Source: Planctomycetota bacterium (GTDB lineage Bacteria; Planctomycetota; Uabimicrobiia; Uabimicrobiales; Uabimicrobiaceae). From it: 60,175 bases of DNA. Position numbers and translations under genes: made by a program. Of this stretch, positions 52,710-60,175 are shown in pieces. Where the stretch lies: NCBI GenBank assembly GCA_029260735.1, contig JAJDCR010000127.1, forward strand, positions 1-60,175, given 5' to 3'. The notes beneath the pieces were generated by a model that saw only the letters and a program-made list of their open reading frames with translations, was not told the origin of the DNA and ran no database searches. The first letter of the stretch is position 1. Each line of letters starts with the position of its first letter.

Positions 52710-52758
52710 GTAGGGACAACGACGAGGGCCTGCCGTAGGCCCTCGTCGTTGTCCCTAC
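52710..52758. terminator. Perfect 22-bp hairpin between convergent genes
   Basis: Arms 52710-52731 and 52737-52758 are exact reverse complements around a 5-nt loop. The right arm holds the last codon and stop of the glycosyltransferase gene. It can act as a bidirectional terminator, and its GTAGGGAC...GTCCCTAC ends resemble REP-like repeats seen in other bacteria. Confidence 0.85.
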
Positions 52759-53918
52759 AACAAAAAATCCAAATATAATTGCTCTATATCCGCAAGCAAG
52801 CGCGATTTATCATAGCGTTTCTTTACCTTCTCATGTCCCTTTTTTCCCAAGCGCTTTCTCAGTGCAGCATTTTCCACTAACCGAGCCAAGGCAGAAGCAA
52901 AACCCTTTTCATCCTCTTTTTTGACCAAGAAGCCCGTTTCCCCTTCTTCAACTAAGTCAGGCACTCCTCCCACTCTTGTTGCAACAACTGGACAGGCGCA
53001 GTACATCGCCTCAATGATAGTCACAGGAGTTCCTTCGTTGTGAGAGCAAAGAGTAACAATATCCAAAGCACTATAGATCTCTGTAGGATTCTTCAGCCAG
53101 CCAGTAAAAGTAACGTGCCTACCTAGCTTCAAATTATCAACTAATACCTCTAAGTTCCCTCTTTCCTCTCCATCTCCAATTAAGAGAAAATGAACTTTCT
53201 TTCCCTCTGAAACAAATTGACTGGCAACTCGTAAAAGAAAGGCGTGGTTCTTCACAGGAGCAAGGCGTCCAATTAAACCAATTATCACCATATCGGAAGA
53301 AATTCCATACTTCTCTCGCAAGGAAAATTTATTCTTTTCTCTATCAAAAGGAGAAAAATCAAAACCAAGAGGTATTACGGAAAACTTTGATCTTCGTGTG
53401 ATTTTATAGCGATAGCAAATTTCTTGGCGTTGGGCAGGGCTAATCGTAATAATCCGATTTGTGAAAAGGGCAAAAAATCTCTCCAGAGCAATAAAAATAG
53501 AGGTTTTTAGAAAACCAAAGTAACTATGAAAAACGTGTCCGTGAAAGGTATGAAAAACAGCGGGTGTTCTCAAAAAAATCGCGACTAGCCGACCCAAAAC
53601 TCCAGCTTTAGATTTATGAGTATGAATAACATGAGGCCGATACTCTCGTAAGATTTTTCCGATTTTTTGAGCAGCCAACCAATCCTGGCGAGGAGAAATA
53701 CTACGTCTTAGTTCCGGAATAACAAGGGGAGTCACTCCGTACTTTTCCGCCAAGTACTCCATGCTCCCTTCTTCAGGATCAATTTGCCCCGTAATCAAAA
53801 TAGTATCAAATTTATCTTTATTGAGAAAGGCAGTGAGAAGAATGGTGTGGATGGCGGGACCACCAATGTTTAAGCGATCGATGATCCGAGCCACCCGAAT
53901 TTTTTGTTTTTTTGGCAT
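52755..53918 (-). CDS. GT4-family glycosyltransferase (GT-B fold)
   Basis: The product has 387 residues. The N-terminal half has DRLNIGGPAIHTILL and VIHTHKSKAGVLGR; the C-terminal half has LIGRLAPVKNHAFLLR, VHFLLIGDG and the GT4 signature region SHNEGTPVTIIEAMYCACPVVATRVGG with the EX7E-type glutamates. It transfers a sugar from a nucleotide donor, probably in surface polysaccharide synthesis. The acceptor is unknown. No other polysaccharide gene is adjacent. Confidence 0.92.
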   Translation of the reverse strand: MPKKQKIRVARIIDRLNIGGPAIHTILLTAFLNKDKFDTILITGQIDPEEGSMEYLAEKYGVTPLVIPELRRSISPRQDWLAAQKIGKILREYRPHVIHTHKSKAGVLGRLVAIFLRTPAVFHTFHGHVFHSYFGFLKTSIFIALERFFALFTNRIITISPAQRQEICYRYKITRRSKFSVIPLGFDFSPFDREKNKFSLREKYGISSDMVIIGLIGRLAPVKNHAFLLRVASQFVSEGKKVHFLLIGDGEERGNLEVLVDNLKLGRHVTFTGWLKNPTEIYSALDIVTLCSHNEGTPVTIIEAMYCACPVVATRVGGVPDLVEEGETGFLVKKEDEKGFASALARLVENAALRKRLGKKGHEKVKKRYDKSRLLADIEQLYLDFLL

Positions 53919-54034
53919 AAGTTAAAGAGAAAATAAAATCTGTTTTTGTGTATTAATCTCTATGTTTTCGGAAAGGTTTTGGCTCGACTACAGTTGAAAT
54001 AAAAATATAGGTATGGGATGTGACCTAAGAAAAA

Positions 54035-54232
54035 GATTATCCCCGAAGGGGATTAACGTGAATAGCCCTGGGTTTCCAACCCAGGGAAAATTTAAGAACA
54101 CCCCACCAAATCGCCCTGAAGGGGCGAAACATCTTTAGTATCAACCCTTCAGGGTGAATCTGAGACGAAATATATTTTCCCCTGGGTTAAGAACCCAGGG
54201 CTATTCACGTTAATCCCCTTCGGGGATAATCC
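54035..54232. repeat. Composite palindromic intergenic element
   Basis: In the 355-bp gap between the glycosyltransferase and symporter genes, arms 54035-54090 and 54175-54232 are near-perfect reverse complements. Each contains CCCCGAAGGGG and CCCTGGGTT/AACCCAGGG hairpins. The middle holds CGCCCTGAAGGGGCG (54112-54126) and ACCCTTCAGGGT (54144-54155). The layout parallels the element at 21041-21330. Nothing else is seen in the gap. Confidence 0.85.
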
Positions 54233-54273
54233 AAAAAGCGGTTTCAGAAGAGTCTCACCTCCCCTAAAAAACC

Positions 54274-56178
54274 TTAGTCTTCTTCCGACTCAGAAAAACC
54301 CAAACGCAACCATACAGGAATCAAGGCAACTCCGAGCACCAAGGTCAAAATAGCCCAAGCTCCTGAAGAAAGAGGAATCCAAGTAGGCGGTGGGCTTTTC
54401 ACAATAAGAGTCCCAATTCCCACTAAGAGGGAAAAAACCGAGAAAGCCGTTACCGCAACCGCGGCCAATCCACGCCAAAGGCGTGCAGGTCCTTGGTCGC
54501 CAAACTCTTTCATTCCTACTTTTTCGGGGATAGGCCCCCAATATCCAGGAGGTTTAACCCTTTTATAAAAGTCTTTGAGACGATCTTCATCTTCTGGACC
54601 AATAATATAGATAGCTCCAAGAGCAGCAACCGTTGTGAGTACAGCCATGTAAAGTAACCTTATGGCATCTCCTTCTACACTGAGTAAGGGATATGACGCC
54701 AATAGAGAAACCACAATAGCTGTAATTTCGGCCCAAGAGTTCATTCTCCACCAAATCCACCGAAGAACCAAAACAATTCCCATACCAGCTCCTAAGAGCA
54801 AACTAACTTTCCACGTCGTAGCAATAGAATCTAACTGGGTCATTATGGCTAGAGCTATTGTTAGAATAAGAAGGTTCGCCCCTCTGGCAACCCAAACAAG
54901 TGATTTATCACTGGGTTCTTTCTTCAGCCAAGACTGGCAAACAAAACGACGATAGATATCGTTCGTCCAGTAAGAAGATCCCCAGTTTAAGTGGGTATCG
55001 ACAGTGGAAGCTAAAGCAGCGAGCATCCCTGTGAGCATAATCCCCCTTACTCCGATAGGAAGAAACTCTTTAATCCCTCGAACAAAGGTAAATTCTCGAT
55101 CAGCGGCCAGATTTTGAACTCCGGCTTCTGGGGGAAGTAAAATCAAAAGTCCCAGTCCAATAGGAAGCCAAAAAAGGCTACGTAGAAAAATTTGAGCAAA
55201 GGTAAAAACAAGGGCTGCAATTTTGGCATCTTTAGCACTTTTGCAGGCCATTGATCGCTGTGCTAAATAGCCTGTTCCATCAGAATTAAGCTGGATTAGC
55301 CACTGTAGAGCAAAAAGAAGTAAAATAGCACCGGTCGCATCTTTCGCTTGGCTCGGAGTAAAAGCAAGAATTTGACTAGCGGTAATTCCCCCCGGATCTG
55401 CCTGGGCATAAGTGCTTTGAATTTTTTCGTAAATAGCAGACATACCGCCCGCTTCAGAAACGACATAGCCAGCATAAATAGCGGTTCCCACCATCATAAT
55501 ACCAAACTGAACAACGTCAGTGGCGACAACACTACGCAAACCTCCTGTCGCCGAGTACAAGGTAGTAACCAAAAGAATGCTGATAATGGATATCATGTTG
55601 TTTGTTGTTAAAACCCAAACTTGAGGATCTTCCAAAGCCACACTTGCTACTGGCACATTAATAAATTCGATAATGCTTTGGAAAAAGCCAAAAAGACCCG
55701 AAGGAAGCCATTGATCCCAAATCAAGAAAGGCTCAGCAATACGAGCAGCAGCAAAGAAGACCCAAGCTAAAACAATGCAGTTAAAAAGAGTTCCAAAGTA
55801 AAGGGCTTTGAATATCCGCAAAAAAGCTGCGGGCTTTGCTCCATAACGAATTTCTGTTAATTCGGCATCGGTTATAACATTGGCTCTACGCCAGCAAGGA
55901 GCTAGAACAAAACCCATTAGAAGGAAAGCGAAAGCATAGATCCACATTTGCCACAAGGAAAAAATTCCCGCTGTGGCAATTAATCCCGTAACTAAAAGGG
56001 GAGTGTCCGCGGCAAACTGGGTTGCTGCCATGCTAATTCCCGCTTTCCAACCACTAAGAGAGCGGCCTGCGAGAAAGTACTCTTCTAAGTTTTCCGAAGC
56101 CTTGTCCTTGGACTTAAATCCAGAGCAAATAGCATAAGCGATAAAAGCAAATATGATGAGAAAATCTAACCATTCCAT
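54274..56178 (-). CDS. Sodium:solute symporter (SSS family)
   Basis: The protein has 634 residues and about 14 hydrophobic segments. EEYFLAGRSLSGWKAGISMAATQFAADTPL near the N-terminus, ELTEIRYG and the LYSATGGLRSVVATDVVQF stretch are hallmarks of sodium-coupled SSS transporters. HLNWGSSYWTNDIYRRF near residue 400 is also typical. The substrate (sugar, amino acid or other) cannot be told. GGGGA lies 7-8 nt before the ATG. The C-terminal ~100 residues hold two extra helices. The small pilin-like gene lies 11 bp upstream and is read in the same direction. Confidence 0.92.
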   Translation of the reverse strand: MEWLDFLIIFAFIAYAICSGFKSKDKASENLEEYFLAGRSLSGWKAGISMAATQFAADTPLLVTGLIATAGIFSLWQMWIYAFAFLLMGFVLAPCWRRANVITDAELTEIRYGAKPAAFLRIFKALYFGTLFNCIVLAWVFFAAARIAEPFLIWDQWLPSGLFGFFQSIIEFINVPVASVALEDPQVWVLTTNNMISIISILLVTTLYSATGGLRSVVATDVVQFGIMMVGTAIYAGYVVSEAGGMSAIYEKIQSTYAQADPGGITASQILAFTPSQAKDATGAILLLFALQWLIQLNSDGTGYLAQRSMACKSAKDAKIAALVFTFAQIFLRSLFWLPIGLGLLILLPPEAGVQNLAADREFTFVRGIKEFLPIGVRGIMLTGMLAALASTVDTHLNWGSSYWTNDIYRRFVCQSWLKKEPSDKSLVWVARGANLLILTIALAIMTQLDSIATTWKVSLLLGAGMGIVLVLRWIWWRMNSWAEITAIVVSLLASYPLLSVEGDAIRLLYMAVLTTVAALGAIYIIGPEDEDRLKDFYKRVKPPGYWGPIPEKVGMKEFGDQGPARLWRGLAAVAVTAFSVFSLLVGIGTLIVKSPPPTWIPLSSGAWAILTLVLGVALIPVWLRLGFSESEED

Positions 56179-56189
56179 AGAAATTTCCC

Positions 56190-56525
56190 CTATTTGTTTT
56201 CGTAAATCTTACCATCTTCGTAGCGAAAAATTTCTCCATTGCGGTCTCGAATATTTCCACCACTAGCATAGCCCGCTCGGACAAGCTCTTCTAAGTCTTT
56301 AGGATTTCTATTTTTCGCCATTTTAAAATTATTAATGGCCATACCAAGCCCCCGAACCTTGGCCTTATCCGCAATATCTTTAGATTTTTCAATCGTTCTC
56401 AATCCTGTTTTTCCATCAGCAGAGGTCACTTTTTGGCGATTCAAGAAAACAGTCGATAATAGAACCATTATACCTACGGCAACAATAAGACCTATTATTC
56501 CGAAACCTTGTTGTCTTTTTTTCAT
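56190..56525 (-). CDS. Small pilin-like protein with class III signal
   Basis: The protein has 111 residues. The N-terminus KKRQQGFGIIGLIVAVGIMVLL is a basic leader, Gly-Phe cleavage point and hydrophobic helix as in prepilins, but the +5 residue is Gly where Glu is usual. The rest is a short polar domain ending in RNGEIFRYEDGKIYENK. The ATG at 56525 has GGAG 7 nt upstream; a TTG just before it is not needed. It could be a minor pseudopilin or a simple membrane-anchored protein. It precedes the symporter gene by 11 bp. Confidence 0.75.
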   Translation of the reverse strand: MKKRQQGFGIIGLIVAVGIMVLLSTVFLNRQKVTSADGKTGLRTIEKSKDIADKAKVRGLGMAINNFKMAKNRNPKDLEELVRAGYASGGNIRDRNGEIFRYEDGKIYENK

Positions 56526-56620
56526 CAAAATTCTCCACAGAAAAAGAATAAAAAACTTAAAATATCTTATCTACCCATCATAAATAAGCCCAAGTCAGAT
56601 TGCAAGAGCTTTTTATGCTC

Positions 56621-58237
56621 TTATTTCCCCTTGCTAATTCCTGCTGCAGCGGACTGTCCCGTCAAGATACAAGTCCCTAAAAAGGTTCCCTCCAAGGTTC
56701 TAAGACCATGAGAACCACCGCCCCCAAAGCCTGCTGCTTCTCCGACAGCATACAAACCAGAAATAACCTCTCCTTGAGAGTCCAGAACTCGGCTGTCTAA
56801 GTCGGTTTGGATTCCTCCCAGAGTTTTTCGAGAAAGGACAAAGGAACGAACAGCGATCAAAGGCATCGCTTTTGAGTCTATAATTTTTTGGTATTTGCAA
56901 GTGCGAACGCGGTCTCCTCGGTATCCTCTTAACTGAGCAATACGACGAAGTTGGTCATCGTTGTGATATTTGGCCCCTCGATCAATAAAGGCATCGTATC
57001 TAAGAATTTCTGCTTCGAGGATTTCTCGGCTGACAGCATCATTTCCTTGCAGTTTATTCATTTTTTCAACTAGCTCACCAACAGAGTTTGCCACAACAAA
57101 ATCAGGGCAATCTTGGGTGAGTTTCTCGACAAGTTTACCACTTCCCAAGAGAACTGTTTTTAGAAAAGCAAAGAGCTTCTTGTCACGAATGGCGTCGTTA
57201 GATTCTGCTCCCGAAACCGCCAATTCTTTTTTTGCTATCTTCCAATTAAAAATTTGCCAAGAGTACTTTTCTTTTTGCCGGCAAACTTGTTCCACCAAAT
57301 AGCGCGTATCGTAACCCGAAATAAGAGGCATTGGTCCAATTCTTTCTCCGCGGTAGTTCATCCAGAGAGCCGATTTTAGAGGAACAAGACTTAGTCCATG
57401 ATTTTCAAACTTAGGAGTATGATGGTGCACTCCGGCAGCATAGTTCCACATTTTGTCCATATGAGTGACTTTGCCCCCCAAATTCTCCACAGCATCGTGC
57501 ATTCTTCCATCGGAGTGAGGATCAGCTCCATTCAAGATAACGTCAGGAGGCTCTCCCCAAGGCTCATACCAATTGTTACGAACCTTTTCCAGACATCCTC
57601 CAATTCCTCCCGTCGCCACAACGACAGCTTCTGCTTGAGCAGAGAAATCCTCTCCGCTTTTTTCGCAAACCCCATCGCAGCCCACAATAGCTCCATTTTC
57701 ACTTTGCAAGTTTTGCACATTATGGTGAAAATACAACTCTAAATTGTTTTTATGAGTATGCTTCTCTAAAGCTTGGATCAAGGCGTCTGCTAGCCATTGT
57801 CCTGTCCCCCAAACCATATGAAATCTAGGGAGAGAGTTTCCTGGAACATCGTATCCCCTTTCCACCCAGTGGACAACCGGAAAGAAATTTACCCGATGCC
57901 GGCGCAGCCAAAAATAAATATCTTCTCGCGATCTTTGAATATAATGCTCCGCCCATTTTTTAGGCCAAACGTCCTCATCTGAAAACTGAGCAAAGGAACA
58001 CCAGTCGGCATAAGCTAAATCGGTGTTATCGCGAATTCCCGTTCGCTTTTGATGGGGAGTATTGACCATAAAAACCCCCCCAAAAGACTCCCTAGCCAAT
58101 CCTCCAAATTTTTCTCTAGGACTACGCTCTAAGAGAATCACCTTCTTGTTTTTATTAAGCAGCTCCAAAGCCGTCACAATACCAGCTAAACCGCCTCCAA
58201 TAACAATGACATCACCTTTGTATACTTTTTTACTCAT
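56621..58237 (-). CDS. FAD-dependent oxidoreductase (FAD_binding_2, fumarate-reductase/ketosteroid-dehydrogenase-like)
   Basis: The product has 538 residues. VIVIGGGLAGIVTALELL is the FAD-binding Rossmann motif at residue 7; EAVVVATGGIGG near 210 and AVGEAAGFGGGGSHGLRTLEGTFLG near the C-terminus complete the FAD contacts. The central part (YADWCSFAQFSDEDVWPKKW) matches a group annotated as FAD-binding dehydrogenases of unknown substrate. It has no signal peptide. Codons 4-22 of this gene are copied exactly at 59979-60034, beyond the next gene. The ribosome-binding site is weak. Confidence 0.9.
   Translation of the reverse strand: MSKKVYKGDVIVIGGGLAGIVTALELLNKNKKVILLERSPREKFGGLARESFGGVFMVNTPHQKRTGIRDNTDLAYADWCSFAQFSDEDVWPKKWAEHYIQRSREDIYFWLRRHRVNFFPVVHWVERGYDVPGNSLPRFHMVWGTGQWLADALIQALEKHTHKNNLELYFHHNVQNLQSENGAIVGCDGVCEKSGEDFSAQAEAVVVATGGIGGCLEKVRNNWYEPWGEPPDVILNGADPHSDGRMHDAVENLGGKVTHMDKMWNYAAGVHHHTPKFENHGLSLVPLKSALWMNYRGERIGPMPLISGYDTRYLVEQVCRQKEKYSWQIFNWKIAKKELAVSGAESNDAIRDKKLFAFLKTVLLGSGKLVEKLTQDCPDFVVANSVGELVEKMNKLQGNDAVSREILEAEILRYDAFIDRGAKYHNDDQLRRIAQLRGYRGDRVRTCKYQKIIDSKAMPLIAVRSFVLSRKTLGGIQTDLDSRVLDSQGEVISGLYAVGEAAGFGGGGSHGLRTLEGTFLGTCILTGQSAAAGISKGK
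58172..58227. repeat. 56-bp direct repeat, copy 1 (inside the flavoprotein gene)
   Basis: This stretch near the start of the flavoprotein gene is identical to 59979-60034, in the same orientation. Together the copies bracket the ATPase gene and its upstream motif cluster. Confidence 0.97.
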
Positions 58238-58487
58238 TTTCTTTTGTTACCTACAGAAAAAGGGTTTTCTAACAACTCAAAACTCTAGGGTTGATCAATG
58301 GTCGCGTAGTTATTTTTAAACAGTAGTCGAGCCTAAGCCATCCTAAAGAACTGTCAAAAAAAACAACAATAAATAAAAAACAGTTACCAACAAGTACAAT
58401 AGTTTACTTTAGACTATAGGAAAAATTTGCCCTCAAATTAATATTTCACAAGACTTAGATGCGAGACAAAATTCAAATAATAACATT

Positions 58488-59837
58488 CTAGTTTTTTTTA
58501 CTTTCAAAGTATGGAAGATAAGCTGACGAAACAGCGTATAATACTTTGTTTCCTCTTTTTTCTTTTATGACATATCCTAAATCTGTTAGATTTCGCAGAA
58601 TTTTACTTAAAGAAGAACGAGAGAGACCAGATAGTTTTTGTAATTCCTTACTTGAAGAAGAAGTAAAATCCAAGTTAGCAAGCCCCTTAAGAGTTTTGAT
58701 TTGGTTATCTTTTAAAGTAAAAGCAATTTTATCTTTTGTTTCATTTAGTGCTTCTAAAACATGATGAGCTTTAATTTTAGAAGAATTATCTGTAGCAGCT
58801 ATATCCATCGCATTTTCAGCTAATCGAATAAATTGTTTACGAACACCTTTTGTAGACTCATGGATGATTTCTAGACTTTCTTTGGTAAAGAGCTTAGTTA
58901 CACTAAGAGAATGATTTTGTGCTCTAATACGCTTGTCTAAAACCTCTTTCATCGACTCAAAGCTAGCAGGAGAAACAAAAATTGTTTTATCAAAGATGCT
59001 CCCTATTGATTCTGTATGTCGAGCAATTTCAGGAGAACCAGCTATAAAAAAAGTATAACCATCAGAAAATAAAATCTCCCTAGCTCTAGTTAACATCTTA
59101 AGAAATACCTCTATATCTCCAAGATGATCAGCTTCATCTATAAAAATAACTATATCCTTATAACCCATCTCTTGAACAATTTTATGAAAGTCTGACATAT
59201 ATTTACCTATTGCTTTTATCGATAGTACTTCAACATATGATTGGATTTCCTTACGTATTTCTATTTCTGTACCAATATCGTATGCAAACCCTAAACCTGC
59301 TACCTGAGCTTTCACTGTAGGATTTCTCTTTTTCTTTGATGTACTTTGACTTTTTTCTACATAAGGCCCAATCAGACGAGCAATACTCGTTAAAAGTAAA
59401 TCTCCATGTCGTTGATTTATAAAGTATTTTCTTACAAAATCTCCGGGTTTTTTTATAGTTCTCGTTGTAATTTCTTCTATAATATCAAAGCAAAGTGTTA
59501 GCAAAACCTCATTAATAGCTCTTGAAACATTATCCTCCGTTACAATTGTTCGAACGCAAAAACGATTATGGTAATGATAACACAGATAAAGTATCAAGTC
59601 TGTAAGAGATGTTTTACCTACTCCATAGCAACCATAAACTAAAGCTCTCCTGTCTTTTATGATGGGTAATATTTGCATAGTTTTCTCAAGTTCTTGAGGA
59701 ATGACTAATAGCTTTTCGTGGTTCTCACATAGTTTTCGATTGTGGAAATCTCGAAATAGTGGAGAAATTTTAAAAGGATTTTCTGTTATTCCCAATACTT
59801 CATATCTATTTGCAGTACTTTTAAGAGATTCCAGCAT
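58488..59837 (-). CDS. AAA/Orc1-Cdc6-like or STAND-like ATPase with C-terminal winged helix
   Basis: The protein has 449 residues. Walker A is GCYGVGKTS near residue 70, Walker B IVIFIDEADH near 232, and a sensor-like FFIAGSPEI follows near 270. A helical lid region leads to a C-terminal winged helix (LQKLSGLSRSSLSKILRNLTDLGYV, then a basic wing KEKRGNK), like MarR/ArsR or Cdc6-type domains. It may bind DNA in an ATP-dependent way. Typical family partners (transposase, primase) are absent. No strong ribosome-binding site precedes the ATG. The gene lies between 56-bp direct repeats and directly below a TGTTCA motif cluster, so self-regulation or element maintenance is plausible. Confidence 0.8.
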   Translation of the reverse strand: MLESLKSTANRYEVLGITENPFKISPLFRDFHNRKLCENHEKLLVIPQELEKTMQILPIIKDRRALVYGCYGVGKTSLTDLILYLCYHYHNRFCVRTIVTEDNVSRAINEVLLTLCFDIIEEITTRTIKKPGDFVRKYFINQRHGDLLLTSIARLIGPYVEKSQSTSKKKRNPTVKAQVAGLGFAYDIGTEIEIRKEIQSYVEVLSIKAIGKYMSDFHKIVQEMGYKDIVIFIDEADHLGDIEVFLKMLTRAREILFSDGYTFFIAGSPEIARHTESIGSIFDKTIFVSPASFESMKEVLDKRIRAQNHSLSVTKLFTKESLEIIHESTKGVRKQFIRLAENAMDIAATDNSSKIKAHHVLEALNETKDKIAFTLKDNQIKTLKGLANLDFTSSSSKELQKLSGLSRSSLSKILRNLTDLGYVIKEKRGNKVLYAVSSAYLPYFESKKN

Positions 59838-59856
59838 GGATGTTTTCTTTCATAAT

Positions 59857-59977
59857 TGTTCATATGTTCAAAAGCTGTTCGTCATATGTTCAATTATATT
59901 GAACAGTTCCTAAATTTACAACAAAAACTGTTCAACTGTTCATAACTTGTTCATTATATGTCGATTTTTTTTGAACA
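59857..59977. promoter_or_regulatory. Cluster of TGTTCA/TGAACA motifs upstream of the ATPase gene
   Basis: Within 121 bp the hexamer TGTTCA occurs at 59857, 59865, 59887, 59929, 59937 and 59948. Its complement TGAACA occurs at 59900 and 59972, and a near copy (TGTTCG) at 59876. Several are 8, 11 or 22 bp apart, close to helical spacing. This suggests an operator or iteron-like array for a DNA-binding protein, perhaps the adjacent winged-helix ATPase. The start codon lies 20 bp away. Confidence 0.75.
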
Positions 59978-59978
59978 G

Positions 59979-60034
59979 CGTCACAATACCAGCTAAACCG
60001 CCTCCAATAACAATGACATCACCTTTGTATACTT
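59979..60034. repeat. 56-bp direct repeat, copy 2 (gene fragment)
   Basis: An exact copy of 58172-58227, i.e. codons 4-22 of the flavoprotein gene without its start codon. It begins one base after the last TGAACA motif. Downstream of it, to the window end, no gene is visible. Confidence 0.97.
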
Positions 60035-60120
60035 CCTATATTCAGCAGCAAAAAAAATGCATTTTTAGGTTTAATATCGGGGTAAATTGAAAACCTGTCG
60101 CATCAAAATGGGATTTTATG

Positions 60121-60147
60121 TTCACGCAAAGGCGCAAAGAGCGCGAA
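60121..60147. repeat. Short GC-containing CGCAAAG-type repeat
   Basis: The string around CACGCAAAGGCGCAAAG followed by AGCGCGAAG is a 9-10-bp quasi-tandem repeat. Strings of this kind are common between genes in many bacteria. No function can be assigned. Confidence 0.5.
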
Positions 60148-60175
60148 GAAATTATAAATTATTAACAATACGCTT

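Noticed and set aside
58172..60034. Classical insertion sequence with target-site duplication
   Set aside because: No transposase and no terminal inverted repeats were seen, and a 56-bp duplication is far longer than known target duplications.

Overview
The window is AT-rich bacterial DNA, densely coding, with many genes typical of a planctomycete-like bacterium. These include a complete Alternative Complex III operon followed by a caa3-type oxidase, six very different Ser/Thr protein kinases of the Hanks type (three of them giants of about 1,760-1,845 residues), PilT-like ATPases and prepilin-like proteins. The low GC and the crowd of oversized kinases fit a deep-branching planctomycete such as the Uabimicrobium group. 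That placement is inferred from gene content and style, because no database search could be run.

Layout. (1) 1-5.8 kb: a repeat cluster at the left edge; a membrane-anchored unknown protein; an ATP-grasp/RmlD-like reductase gene pair that overlaps by 4 bp; a PAS histidine kinase; a PduO-type cobalamin adenosyltransferase. (2) 5.8-17.9 kb: the respiratory block actABCDEF, then a hairpin, a SCO copper chaperone and cytochrome oxidase subunits I, III, IV and II. Genes overlap or nearly touch, so electrons should pass from quinol through ACIII and its cytochromes to the A2-type oxidase. (3) 17.9-26.2 kb: a membrane kinase with a DUF4384-like sensor part, a small membrane protein, a complex inverted repeat, a hybrid histidine kinase/response regulator on the minus strand, and two PilT-type ATPases. 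(4) 26.6-43.3 kb: three tandem paralogous giant kinases. Each has, in order, kinase, degenerate GGDEF-like domain, STAND/AAA-type ATPase, winged-helix-like region, a duplicated helical domain and HEAT-like repeats. (5) 43.4-49.5 kb, minus strand: a kinase with 13-residue tandem repeats, 8 bp upstream of a glycosidase-like/N-acetylmuramoyl-L-alanine amidase fusion. (6) 49.7-58.2 kb: ordinary accessory genes (YkgJ-like, RidA, a secreted probable beta-rich protein, a prepilin, a glycosyltransferase, a sodium:solute symporter, a pilin-like protein, a flavoprotein) with two palindromic intergenic elements. (7) 58.2-60.2 kb: a small island with an Orc1/Cdc6-like or STAND-like ATPase carrying a winged helix, an upstream cluster of TGTTCA/TGAACA motifs, and an exact 56-bp direct repeat copied from the start of the neighbouring flavoprotein gene.

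Most promising for novelty are the tandem giant kinase array and the right-hand ATPase island. No tRNA, rRNA, CRISPR array or transposase was recognised. Several start sites were moved from the longest open frame to an internal start with a Shine-Dalgarno sequence; the reasons are given per gene.
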